A stretch of DNA of 62,621 nt from an uncultured Muribaculaceae bacterium (GTDB lineage: Bacteria; Bacteroidota; Bacteroidia; Bacteroidales; Muribaculaceae): positions 1 to 62,621 of the forward strand of contig CAJUCW010000013.1 in NCBI GenBank assembly GCA_910585275.1, written 5' to 3'. Below the pieces are notes generated by a model. It ran no database searches and was not told the DNA's origin. It saw only the letters and a list, made by a program, of their open reading frames with translations. Shown here in pieces: positions 17,168 to 26,271 of the stretch. The number at the start of each line of letters is the position of its first letter. Position 1 is the first letter of the stretch. A program made the position numbers and the translations under genes.

Positions 17168-18817
17168 TCAACGGCTAATTGTAAAATCATCGACGTCTAT
17201 CCATCCTCTGTCGGGGCAATCAGCAGGCTGCACACTGAAGAATCCCACCTTCGCACCAACCCATTTCCCTTCGCGGGCTTTGAAAGTTTCCCTGACTTTG
17301 TCGAAATGTTTTCCGTCCGTACTGTAAGAGAATTGACAGATTCCTTTATCAACTTTCAATCTCAGCCAAAGGGTGCAATCATAATTCGGATGGAGGCCGG
17401 CACCGTAAGTATGTGCATCAACCGTAGCAACCGGGACCGCTGCCTCTTTTCCACCTTTTTCGGCATCCTTGCAGGTGATAAGTTTCAGTTCGAATCTGTC
17501 TCCGGTCTTCTCTACAGCAAGGCGCGCATAGTCCCATCCCATAACGATAAGCCCTGACTGTTGCCCGTCGTTTCTCGCCGATATTTTCACCTTGGCCGTA
17601 GCCGTAAAAGAATCGGAAGGGAATTTCTGTGTAAGAAGGTTGGGAACCTCCCAGAAATTCACAAATTCCGGACTCAGAAAATGTCCATAGACTCTCATAA
17701 AGCCGTCGCTCGAAGGGAACCCGAACAAAGGTTGATAGTTCGCGCTCCAGCTCCATTGAGGTGCAAGCATCGGAGAATTGAAATCGTCCGATTCCTGAGG
17801 AGTCATTACAAGATTTGATTTCACAGGCTTGATTCCACCTTTTACAGGTTCGCCGCAGCCGTCACCGTCTTTGTCGGTTCCCATTACGGGCCATCCGTCA
17901 ACCCACGTCACCGGATTGAGATGGATCACTCGACCCAAGAACCCTTTGTCCTGGAAATTGATAAACCATGATTTTCCATCGGGAGTATCAACGAGTCCAC
18001 CTTGGTGCGGGCCGTTGATGTCTGTATTTCCCTGTGCCATGACAATTTTACTTTCGTAGGGGCCGAACGGATTTTTCGAACGCATCGCAAGCTGCCACCC
18101 CTTATCCACACCGCCGGCGGGAGCGAGGATGTAATAGTAGCCGTCGCGCTTATAGAACTTGGGCCCCTCCACAGTATGGTTGACACCGTCGTTGCCGTCA
18201 AACACTATAACAGGGTCGCCGATAAGGCTCGTACCGTCCGGACTCATTTCCGTCACGGTAATTATGCTGTTCATGCCGCTGCGGCTCGCCGCCCAGGCAT
18301 TGACCATATAGGCGCGTCCGTCGTCATCCCACAGGGGTGTGGTGTCGATTATTCCCTTATATGCCTTCACATGCACAGGTTTCTCCCATTTCCCTTTCGG
18401 GTCTTTGGTTTTCACCATATAGATTCCGAAATCGGGGTCGCCGTAATAGATATAATACTCCCCGTTGTGATAGCGTATGGATGGTGCCCACACCCCTTTT
18501 CCATGACGCGGCACGGAATAGAAATCGGCAGGTTCAAGCGTAGGAAGGGCATTGTTGACTATTTCCCAGTTCACGAGATCCTTCGAATGGAGAATCGGCA
18601 GACCCGGCGACTGAGAAAAACTCGATGCCGTCATATAGAAATCATCGCCCACAGCCACTAAATCCGGGTCGCTGTAATCGGCATTGATAATAGGGTTGAC
18701 ATATCGTCCGTTTCCTTTATCCGCCACCCATGCTTCCGACACGTATGCGTCGGCTTCTGCCAAGGGCGACACAAGCATCAGAAATATTCCGGTTTTAAGG
18801 ATTGTCATTTTCATCAT
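17168..18817 (-). CDS. GH43 family glycosidase, secreted
   Basis: About 549 residues from the first ATG (ATGATGAAAATG) directly after the GH97 stop. The longer frame overlaps GH97 and has no signal peptide. The chosen start gives a signal sequence (TILKTGIFLMLVSPLAEA). The five-bladed propeller begins with NPIINADYSDPDLVAVGDDFYM, whose DPD aspartate is the expected base. The DTTPLWDDDGRAYMVN strand follows, and VEGPKFYKRDGYYYIL supplies the acid glutamate. The C-terminal third is a beta-sandwich typical of GH43 subfamilies with xylosidase or arabinofuranosidase activity. Substrate cannot be read from the sequence; an arabinose- or xylose-bearing side chain is likely given the GH127 neighbour. 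It probably depends on translational coupling to GH97. Confidence 0.85.
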   Translation of the reverse strand: MMKMTILKTGIFLMLVSPLAEADAYVSEAWVADKGNGRYVNPIINADYSDPDLVAVGDDFYMTASSFSQSPGLPILHSKDLVNWEIVNNALPTLEPADFYSVPRHGKGVWAPSIRYHNGEYYIYYGDPDFGIYMVKTKDPKGKWEKPVHVKAYKGIIDTTPLWDDDGRAYMVNAWAASRSGMNSIITVTEMSPDGTSLIGDPVIVFDGNDGVNHTVEGPKFYKRDGYYYILAPAGGVDKGWQLAMRSKNPFGPYESKIVMAQGNTDINGPHQGGLVDTPDGKSWFINFQDKGFLGRVIHLNPVTWVDGWPVMGTDKDGDGCGEPVKGGIKPVKSNLVMTPQESDDFNSPMLAPQWSWSANYQPLFGFPSSDGFMRVYGHFLSPEFVNFWEVPNLLTQKFPSDSFTATAKVKISARNDGQQSGLIVMGWDYARLAVEKTGDRFELKLITCKDAEKGGKEAAVPVATVDAHTYGAGLHPNYDCTLWLRLKVDKGICQFSYSTDGKHFDKVRETFKAREGKWVGAKVGFFSVQPADCPDRGWIDVDDFTISR

Positions 18818-18818
18818 A

Positions 18819-20696
18819 TCAATTTTTAGGTGTAAGATATATTGCCACTCCCCCTTTGGGTTGGAGTTTGAACGGAATAACATCTTTCGAAGTGACCGTT
18901 TTGGTGGAGCAACCGACTTTTGTAGCTGTCTTCGCCTTCGAATCGTCGGCATAGATGTGTGCCGTGTATTTTTTACCTTCGGGAAGGAATCCGAAGTCGA
19001 TTTTCGTGGTGCGGGCTTCATTGTTGGTCATCGACCCTACCCACCATTTGTCGCCTTTGTTCCTGGCTATGGTGATGTTTTCACCGGGATACCCTTCAAG
19101 CACCTTCGTGTCGTCGAACGTGGTCTCCAGATTCTCGAACCACTCGATTTCCGGCTCCCCGTGATAACGGTCGGGAGTGTCATACCAAAGGATAGTCTGG
19201 AGCGGACTGAAAAACACTATGGAGGCAGCCAACTGATGGGCGTGGGTATTCTTAAGCCGCTTATCGAAATAGCATATCGTGTAATCCGCGGCTCCGTTGA
19301 GCATACGGGTAAACGGCAAAGTGACGTTGTGCGTAGCGTCGGGCCATTCCTCGTTGCCGCAGATTCCTTCTTGCGTCAGAAGGTTGGGATAGGTGCGGGA
19401 GAAGCCGGAAGGACGGAATTCGTCGTGGATGTTCATAAGCAACCGATTGTCGGCTGCCTTGCGCACCATATCGTGAAGCCAGGTTGCCCAACGATGGGAG
19501 GCATATTGCACGAATCCCGATTTCACACCCACGATGCCCCACTCTCCGAGCAGCGGAAAAAGTTCGTCCATCTGCTTCATAAGGGCATGTTGGTTGACGT
19601 ATAGCCATATCCCAACACCTTTCTCCTTGCCGTAATCCACCACGCGCTTCATGTCAAGGTTATCCACCACTTTCGTGGCGTCGCCGTCATGGCTCGTGCA
19701 TGGGAGATACCATAGCCAATCGAAAAGCATATAAGGGATTTTGTGTTCGGCGCAGAAGTCTATGTTGCGCAGGCCGGCTTCGGTGTCTATTTTCGTGCAA
19801 CGCATAATTTTGCCCAGCTTCACCCATTCGCCGGCATCCTCAACCTCGCAAGGGGGGTTAAGGTTCAGCACTATGTCGTTGTTTTCCAAAAGTTGTCCCG
19901 GAGAATCGGCTGTCATGATTATCTTCCACGGAGTGGCATAATAAGTCACAATATCCACCGGGGAATACATCACCGACGAAAGCGTGTTGTGCTTCCCATC
20001 GCGTGCCACAAGCTTGGTCAGACACCAGTCATCGACATCCGCGTCAAGAAGCGCAACCCATTTGTCGCCAGGCAATTCAAGGGTTAAGGCACGTTCCACC
20101 GGGCGCGAGATACTATCGACAGGCGTGTGTTTGAAAAAAGACTGCGCCCATTCCTCACTCCATGCCATCGTACCATCCGGGAAAGTATAGTCTGTAAGAT
20201 CACCCACCACTTTGTGGAAGATGGCGGCAGGATGCTCCGGAAAGAAATAACGGAAAGCCAACCCTTCGTCGTAGGCGCGTACCTCCACGTCGAGACGATA
20301 GTCGCTCTTGTCTTTGCGCGACATGTGGAGAGTGGCGGAATTATACTTGTCTTTCACCGTCGAACGCTCCCCGTAAAGCGGATGCCACACATTATCTACC
20401 CCGGGGGCATAGCTGACGCTATCCACAGTCAAGAGGTCCATCCAGCACTCCGGTTGCTGCAAGTCGCGCTTGCCGAGAGCCATTTCCCAGGTGCGATTGT
20501 CGAGGTCAACCCCGGCCCTCGAAGAAAGAATGAGAGGATTGCCGTCGCGTTCCACGGAATATGTCAGTTCTTTGCCTGGTTTTGAGAAGCTGATGCAGTT
20601 CCTGCCGTCGGGCGACTTCAGCACAAGCACATCGTTGTTGGCTGCCGTCACCATCAAAGGAAGCATTGCGCCAACCGCCAATATTTTAATTTTCAT
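18819..20696 (-). CDS. GH97 glycosidase (SusB family)
   Basis: About 625 residues. I use the ATG before KIKILAVGAMLP, which gives a standard signal peptide; an ATG five codons earlier (20711) is also possible. The N-terminal beta-sandwich (SPDGRNCISFSKPGKELTYSV) and the barrel region with HDEFRPSGFSRTYPN and ICGNEEW are typical of GH97, which includes alpha-glucosidases and alpha-galactosidases. The retaining alpha-galactosidases carry an aspartate in a GVKVDF-type motif. Here the matching site reads GVKSGF, so that nucleophile is absent. The HDE of HDEFRP sits near the SusB base motif (AHEPIRPTG), so an inverting or altered mechanism is possible. The gene lies between an alpha/beta hydrolase and GH43, nearly touching both. 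Confidence 0.85.
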   Translation of the reverse strand: MKIKILAVGAMLPLMVTAANNDVLVLKSPDGRNCISFSKPGKELTYSVERDGNPLILSSRAGVDLDNRTWEMALGKRDLQQPECWMDLLTVDSVSYAPGVDNVWHPLYGERSTVKDKYNSATLHMSRKDKSDYRLDVEVRAYDEGLAFRYFFPEHPAAIFHKVVGDLTDYTFPDGTMAWSEEWAQSFFKHTPVDSISRPVERALTLELPGDKWVALLDADVDDWCLTKLVARDGKHNTLSSVMYSPVDIVTYYATPWKIIMTADSPGQLLENNDIVLNLNPPCEVEDAGEWVKLGKIMRCTKIDTEAGLRNIDFCAEHKIPYMLFDWLWYLPCTSHDGDATKVVDNLDMKRVVDYGKEKGVGIWLYVNQHALMKQMDELFPLLGEWGIVGVKSGFVQYASHRWATWLHDMVRKAADNRLLMNIHDEFRPSGFSRTYPNLLTQEGICGNEEWPDATHNVTLPFTRMLNGAADYTICYFDKRLKNTHAHQLAASIVFFSPLQTILWYDTPDRYHGEPEIEWFENLETTFDDTKVLEGYPGENITIARNKGDKWWVGSMTNNEARTTKIDFGFLPEGKKYTAHIYADDSKAKTATKVGCSTKTVTSKDVIPFKLQPKGGVAIYLTPKN

Positions 20697-20714
20697 ATCA
20701 ATTATTCTCATCGT

Positions 20715-21935
20715 TCAATTAGGTAAATTCGTCAGTTTAACAGTCAGTTCCTGAACCGCAGACTTGTATTCACCGTCGCAGTCAGCCTCTAAGCACAATG
20801 TGATGCCGGCCCATTGGCGATTGGGGTCTTTGCCGAAATAATCGGGGTCGTAGCGGAATGTATATTCGCCGGTCTGTAGCGCCGGTCCCGACACAAGGGT
20901 GACACGCGGCCTTACATCGGCATGCGAATCGCTCAGGGCATCGCGGTTCTCATTGACAAACACGGGAGTCAGCGTAAATTCGGGCGTATCCACCTTCACG
21001 TTCATCTTGACATGCATGGTGGAATCATACGGAATCATTTCACCGCCAATCATGGCAGAAAGGTATTGCATTTTCTTGCCTCGGCTCTGTTCGTAACGAA
21101 CTTTGGTGAGAGCCACCATCTCCGCGTCATGATACCAGAACCGGTCATGGGGATCTTGGCTTTCCGTGCCGTCTTCAATCCAGCGCGAATAATATTCGCC
21201 GCCGGCGGGGCGGGGATTATCCAAGGATTTCGCAATGAACTTCGCAATGTAGTCCTGAGTCTCCTCACAAAGGTCGAAATGCCCCTTCCCGGCATCACAC
21301 AAAAACGATATCCGGCTCTCGGGATACATCATGCGGAAAGCAAGTGCGGGACGTACCCTCGCCTCCCACCATTCATACTCACCTTCAATCATCAATCCGG
21401 GGATGCTGTCGATATTACGGGTGCGTCCCCACTCTATGTTTTCCCGACCGTAGCCGCAAAGGTTAGTGCGAGGAGCGTCGCCGTGATAAGATATGATGCA
21501 TAGAGTCCTTTCAGGATTCCACGCCGCAAAGTTCCAAGGGAAAGTAGCTTGCGCCGAGTGTCCGAATGGAATGACCGGAGCCGTAGCGATTTCAGGATGT
21601 TCGCAACCTTTGGCGAAGTCTTCCAGAATCTTCTCAAACCTCTCCTGACATCCTTGGGACACATCCCAATTCTGCGACCCCCTTTGAACGAAAGCCATTG
21701 CCACTCCAAGGCTGTCCATTGCATGGCAAAACCTTTTGCTCCTGAACAAAACCTCTTCCGTCATATTCTGATGGCAATATAAAATGGCCCTCACGGAATC
21801 CACCCCTTGCGGAAGGCGGAGATAGGCACGGTTGCCCTCGTCGCCCGTTTTGTAATCGAACGACACCTGCGCCATGATGAAAGGACTGATGCATCCCAAA
21901 AGCAAAATGATTATACTATGGAAATACTTTTTCAT
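20715..21935 (-). CDS. Secreted alpha/beta hydrolase (putative esterase)
   Basis: About 406 residues from the ATG before KKYFHSII, which has a signal peptide ending near SPFIMAQ. The longer in-frame start lacks signal character and overlaps GH127. The fold is that of an alpha/beta hydrolase: strand AILYCHQNM with a possible oxyanion loop, the nucleophile elbow GHSAQ (serine), and a late GKGHFDLCEE offering the catalytic histidine. A C-terminal domain of about 130 residues (VDTPEFTLTPVFVN onward) looks like a beta-sandwich. It lies 7 bases after GH127 and 18 bases before the chosen GH97 start. It probably removes acetyl, methyl or feruloyl decorations from the glycan before glycosidases act. 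The ester bond is not identifiable from sequence. Confidence 0.65.
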   Translation of the reverse strand: MKKYFHSIIILLLGCISPFIMAQVSFDYKTGDEGNRAYLRLPQGVDSVRAILYCHQNMTEEVLFRSKRFCHAMDSLGVAMAFVQRGSQNWDVSQGCQERFEKILEDFAKGCEHPEIATAPVIPFGHSAQATFPWNFAAWNPERTLCIISYHGDAPRTNLCGYGRENIEWGRTRNIDSIPGLMIEGEYEWWEARVRPALAFRMMYPESRISFLCDAGKGHFDLCEETQDYIAKFIAKSLDNPRPAGGEYYSRWIEDGTESQDPHDRFWYHDAEMVALTKVRYEQSRGKKMQYLSAMIGGEMIPYDSTMHVKMNVKVDTPEFTLTPVFVNENRDALSDSHADVRPRVTLVSGPALQTGEYTFRYDPDYFGKDPNRQWAGITLCLEADCDGEYKSAVQELTVKLTNLPN

Positions 21936-21942
21936 AACCTTA

Positions 21943-23865
21943 TTACTTTTCCAAAGTCCAATAAACCACATAGCGGCAACGGTTGGTATCGTAAAGAGGC
22001 CGCACCTCTACGCCTTCTTCCGTGACAAAATGCAGAGGGGAATCTCCTTTATTGATTCTCACGTCTCCACTCTTGGAATCAACCCTCAACTTGTCCGGGA
22101 GATTGGATGGGATATGATAGTTGTAGGTATAATAGTCGTTTCTCACCGTGGGGTCGGAAAACGGTGCGGGAGCGGCCATCTGCTCAGTGCCTAAATTTCC
22201 GGCAAGCACTACCGGGCCATAAAGAAGAGCCCCACGATTGGGATTGTCGGGGGTAGTCTCCACGCGCAGACTCATAGGATAAGTGATTTCCACCTTGTCG
22301 CCCTTGCGCCATTTACGCTCTAAGGGGATATAAGATGAAGGTCCGGACTTGACAGCCACGCGCTTCCCGTTGACTTTCACCACCGGCTTGCCGCTCCATT
22401 CAGGATAGCGCAGATTGAAACGCAGATTTTTACCCGAAGCTTCCGTAACTGTCAATACTACCTTTTCCGACTCCGGAAAAGAGGTCTCCTGCTTCAAACG
22501 CATCCCTTGGTCAGCCCAGTTCAGTTCCGAAGGGATAAACAGATTTACAAACAACTCGTTCCCCTTATGGTAATAAATACTTTCGGCATATTTGGCATGG
22601 CTCTCGAAGCCGCTACCGACACAACACCAAAAAGATTGCTCCGGAGTGCTATACACCTTGTAAGAGCCTGTCAGCAATGGGAGGAAATAACAGACCATTC
22701 CCGATTCCGGGTCTTGCTGGGCCAGGATGTGGTTATAAAGTGCGCGTTCGTAATAGTCCGCCACGGCAGGATCTGTATCCCAACAAAAAATGTGACGCGA
22801 CAGTTTGAGCATATTATACGTGCAGCAGGTTTCGCCTGTGTAGCCGTTGATAAACTCCGACATTTTATCGGGATTGAAATAATGCTCTTTCTGGCTGAGC
22901 GAACCCGTGGCAAAAGAATGGCGTGTAGTCATCTCGTTCCAAAAACGTCTTGCCATTTTGGCGGCGTCGCCGTTGCCCGTAAGTTCATAATTGCGTGCCT
23001 CACCGATCACTTTCGGTATGAAAGTGTTGGTATGCTTTGTGCCGAAATCGAAGTTACCCTGTTTGAGAGGATCGAGCACATCGTTATGGTAAAAATATTC
23101 AGCCATCTCCTTGAAATGGGGATTGCCGGTGATCGAATAGATATTATAGAAAGCCTCGTTCATACCCCCGAACTCGTTTCTCAACATCAGTCGGCGAGTC
23201 TCTTCGGTCTGGGGTGAAAGCTTGCGCCACGCCCATTCTCCCATGCGCGTAGCCACGTCGAGAGCTTCACGGCTACCTGTATAAAGATACTGGTCGATAA
23301 GACCCGACATGATTTTATGAAGGGTGTACCACGGCGCCCAAACGCTTTTCCCTTTCAGGTTGCGGTTGATAAGTTCTTCGGGATATGCGCTCAGATAGCC
23401 GTCGCCGAGCGCATCCTGCACCTCTTTAAGCCCGGCCACGAGACTGTCGCCTTTTTGCTTGAACAAATCTTCGCCCGTTGCGGCATACATAAGTCCGTAA
23501 GCCGAAAGGAGATGTCCTGTAGTATGTCCGCGCAGGTCACAGTCAAGCGATTCCCAGCCGCCAAGTTTCTTTACACTCTCGTAGCCACCTTCCAAGCCGG
23601 CATATACTCCCGCATTGTTGCGGAAACTGTGCAGGAGTCTGTTGACCGAAATCGAAGCCATCCATGCGGAATCACGCCTGAGGTTGTCATGCACGCGGCC
23701 CGGCAACAATCGCACCTCGTTAAGATTGAAACATTCAGCTTTTACCGGGGAAACGTTCTCAATCTCAAATTTTTCCGCAGACAAACCCGGATAAACCGAT
23801 TGCGCCGCTACGGTCAAGCCGCCCGCAAGAAGAAATGCCGTCAATATTTTTCCTTTATTTTTCAT
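21943..23865 (-). CDS. GH127 beta-L-arabinofuranosidase-like enzyme
   Basis: About 640 residues from the ATG before KNKGKILTAF. This start overlaps the heparinase-like gene by 11 bases and gives a signal peptide ending near LTVAAQ. The (alpha/alpha)6 barrel carries the GH127 hallmarks: GHLLSAYGLMYAATG, GGMNEAFYNIY with the candidate acid/base glutamate, and two Cys-Cys motifs, ETCCTYNMLKLSRH and FWCCVGSGFESH. In characterised GH127 enzymes a zinc-bound cysteine is the nucleophile, and the cysteines needed are all present. These enzymes remove beta-L-arabinofuranose from plant glycans and glycoproteins. Within the operon this suggests an arabinose-decorated pectin or arabinogalactan substrate. 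GH146 is a related alternative. Confidence 0.85.
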   Translation of the reverse strand: MKNKGKILTAFLLAGGLTVAAQSVYPGLSAEKFEIENVSPVKAECFNLNEVRLLPGRVHDNLRRDSAWMASISVNRLLHSFRNNAGVYAGLEGGYESVKKLGGWESLDCDLRGHTTGHLLSAYGLMYAATGEDLFKQKGDSLVAGLKEVQDALGDGYLSAYPEELINRNLKGKSVWAPWYTLHKIMSGLIDQYLYTGSREALDVATRMGEWAWRKLSPQTEETRRLMLRNEFGGMNEAFYNIYSITGNPHFKEMAEYFYHNDVLDPLKQGNFDFGTKHTNTFIPKVIGEARNYELTGNGDAAKMARRFWNEMTTRHSFATGSLSQKEHYFNPDKMSEFINGYTGETCCTYNMLKLSRHIFCWDTDPAVADYYERALYNHILAQQDPESGMVCYFLPLLTGSYKVYSTPEQSFWCCVGSGFESHAKYAESIYYHKGNELFVNLFIPSELNWADQGMRLKQETSFPESEKVVLTVTEASGKNLRFNLRYPEWSGKPVVKVNGKRVAVKSGPSSYIPLERKWRKGDKVEITYPMSLRVETTPDNPNRGALLYGPVVLAGNLGTEQMAAPAPFSDPTVRNDYYTYNYHIPSNLPDKLRVDSKSGDVRINKGDSPLHFVTEEGVEVRPLYDTNRCRYVVYWTLEK

Positions 23866-26116
23866 TGCGAGTCTTGATTGTGAATCTACCATTCGTTTTC
23901 GTTGCGTTGTAAGGTTTGCCGTTGACTGCAATCGATTTGCCGTCGGACTTGATACTCAGATTTATGCGAGGCTGTCCGGTAACTTCAAGGTTCTTTCCGT
24001 CGAAGATATAACTGAGTTTGGCGAGCGATGACGAATAGATGTCGTTGCCGCGCTTCAGCGAACTGCCGTTGGAAAGGAATATGCGCGACGGCTTCTCTGG
24101 TGTTCCACCCACGGGATAGGTTATGGCAAACATATATGCATCGGTGGTCCAGCCGTCGGCATCTATCCAGGAGTTGAGATGCATGAGCCTTCCGTCGGCA
24201 AGCTGGTTGATGTATAAGTCGGTTATGTTCTTGCCGTCGTTGATTGTCAACCCTATCCAGTTCTTCCCGTCGGTGCGTGTAATGGCAGGAAGTTCCTTTT
24301 GGGCCGGAGAATCTTTCAGTATTATCGCCGTCACACCTTTCACTCTGTCGGTTGTGGCGGGGAGGTGCAGGCTCCAATATTGTTCGGTGCCGTTCACCGC
24401 CTCATTTGGGGCATCGATTGTTTCCCAATAAAGCATGTCGGGATAATCATGCACGAAATTGCTCGGGGCGAGAGGCTGGGGATAAAGCGGACGGATCACT
24501 ACCGACGATTCCCCGCTTGTCACTTCAAGGTCGCCTCCGCGTTTTTTCACTTCGCCGCCCGGATGCCAAAGCCATTCGAACTTACCGGGTTCGTGGCTTT
24601 CGATGTCATCTATTACGAAAACCACATCGTCAAGCCATACAAAATGGCGGAAATTTCTCGAAAAGAGATGAGACATAGGGCCGGTGCCGTTGGCAATCAC
24701 ATACCTCACTCCGCTGCCATCCAAAAGCCCTGACATCGACCCCGGCAACATCGAACCCTGGTACTGCTGACGGCGCGGCTGTCCCTCCCCGTTGAATTTT
24801 ACAACGTTGTGGGCGTCGGTCTGGAAGAAATAGTTGCGATATTCCGGCTTGCCATAGCTGCAGTTACCTGCATCTTTTATGATATCGACTCCCTTATGGA
24901 AAAGGATAAGGGAATTGGCGTCGGCATGTGAATGATTCCAGGTCATGCCGCTCTTCACGGCAAGCATTGTTGCGTCCTTATCCCACGAATCGCGCATCGT
25001 AGCCCATCCGAAATCTTTCCATATCTGCGATTTTGAAAGGGAAGGAGTCTTCGGTGCGTTCTTAAGATCGGGGGTATATAGGAAACCCATAGGGAAATGG
25101 CGCGGAAATCCCTCGCGGTGCTGCCCTGCCTCCACCTGGTTGATATACCAAAGCGTAGCGGGATCTTTTTCCCCCATTTCGTAGGCAAGAATCATCGAAC
25201 TCTCGCCCGTCACGTTCTTATGGCTATCGCCGAAGTTGATGCTATAAAGCATCCCCTCTCGCGGATAGCTGACGTGGCTGAAAAAATCGGCGAGTTTCCC
25301 CATCTGCGGAATCTTCTCCAAAGCCGCGCCGGGGTGTGAGTTAAGCCATGCAAGACGGAGAATAAGGGCTTCGGTGGTGCCGAAGCTCGCATAGTTAATG
25401 CTCTCATACATACCCCCGGCATCATCGAAAGTCTTAGGCTTGCGTTGAATTTCATCTCCCGCGAAGTCGAACCATTCCGGAAGCGACTCTACCGCCAGTT
25501 TCGCATATTCCCCTGCCTGCGGAACCTCGTTGGAGATGGCAAGTCCGAGCAGCGCACCCATCCCCACGCATGAAGTCCACCAGTTATGTCCCATCGAGTT
25601 CAACGAATGGATGCGCGTCTCCGGCACAATCCAATCGCCGAGAAGCGGCTCCACGGCAAGACGGTAAAGGCCTTCGGCTATCTCCTTGCGTTCCTTCTTC
25701 GACAAGTCGTTATAGACGGCATCGTATGCCACTGCAAGCTGAAACGCACGGTGGGCCATCTGCAACTCGCTGCGCCAGGCCGGATTGCGTTGCATCATTT
25801 CCGCATCAGCCCACGAATTTATCTTTGCGACATCGAGAAGCATGCTCTTCATCTTATCGGCATACTTCTTTTCACCCGTCAGTTGGTAAGCCAACGCGAG
25901 ATATTCCATCTTCCTCACGTCGTTGCGTGCAAGGTTGGATTCTGCCGTTTCTATTATGCTCTTGTAGGCGTTAGCCTGCACAGTGTCAGAAGCCATCCTC
26001 TGCTTCGCAGCCTTCACCTTGTCGGGAGTGAACAGGAGCGAAGGATGCTTGATATCAGCGAATGTCGATGCTGCAAACGCCAAAGAAAAGAACAAGGGGA
26101 TATATATTTTTTTCAT
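23855..26116 (-). CDS. Heparinase II/III-like polysaccharide lyase, secreted
   Basis: A 753-residue protein with a clear signal peptide (KKIYIPLFFSLAFAASTFA). The N-terminal half is an alpha/alpha toroid (LLFTPDKVKAAKQRM, NSMGHNWWTSCVG, DDAGGMYESINYASFG). The C-terminal half is the heparinase II/III beta-sandwich with the conserved WNHSHADANSLILF motif near the middle. The family cleaves uronic-acid glycans by beta-elimination and yields unsaturated ends for GH88. It is the second gene of the operon, 155 bases after the beta-helix gene. The exact substrate cannot be told from sequence. Heparin or alginate are seen in relatives, but the arabinose-specific neighbours favour a plant glucuronic acid polymer. 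Confidence 0.8.
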   Translation of the reverse strand: MKKIYIPLFFSLAFAASTFADIKHPSLLFTPDKVKAAKQRMASDTVQANAYKSIIETAESNLARNDVRKMEYLALAYQLTGEKKYADKMKSMLLDVAKINSWADAEMMQRNPAWRSELQMAHRAFQLAVAYDAVYNDLSKKERKEIAEGLYRLAVEPLLGDWIVPETRIHSLNSMGHNWWTSCVGMGALLGLAISNEVPQAGEYAKLAVESLPEWFDFAGDEIQRKPKTFDDAGGMYESINYASFGTTEALILRLAWLNSHPGAALEKIPQMGKLADFFSHVSYPREGMLYSINFGDSHKNVTGESSMILAYEMGEKDPATLWYINQVEAGQHREGFPRHFPMGFLYTPDLKNAPKTPSLSKSQIWKDFGWATMRDSWDKDATMLAVKSGMTWNHSHADANSLILFHKGVDIIKDAGNCSYGKPEYRNYFFQTDAHNVVKFNGEGQPRRQQYQGSMLPGSMSGLLDGSGVRYVIANGTGPMSHLFSRNFRHFVWLDDVVFVIDDIESHEPGKFEWLWHPGGEVKKRGGDLEVTSGESSVVIRPLYPQPLAPSNFVHDYPDMLYWETIDAPNEAVNGTEQYWSLHLPATTDRVKGVTAIILKDSPAQKELPAITRTDGKNWIGLTINDGKNITDLYINQLADGRLMHLNSWIDADGWTTDAYMFAITYPVGGTPEKPSRIFLSNGSSLKRGNDIYSSSLAKLSYIFDGKNLEVTGQPRINLSIKSDGKSIAVNGKPYNATKTNGRFTIKTRNEK

Positions 26117-26133
26117 CGTTATTTCACTTTATT

Positions 26134-26268
26134 CAATTCATAATTCACAATGCATAATGCATAATCTTTATTTAATTCATAATTCACAATGCACAATGCA
26201 TAATCTACAATCTAAAAGGCTGATTTCAAAAGCATAATTATGCATTATGAATTATGCATTATGAATTT
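26134..26268. repeat. Cluster of ATGCAT-rich repeats in both orientations
   Basis: Two direct copies of an AATTCATAATTCACAATGCA-type unit (about 26137 and 26176) are followed by an inverted relative (about 26232-26268). They fill most of the 155-base gap between the heparinase-like and beta-helix genes. The inverted copies could fold into a long A+T-rich stem. Confidence 0.75.
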
Positions 26269-26271
26269 TCC

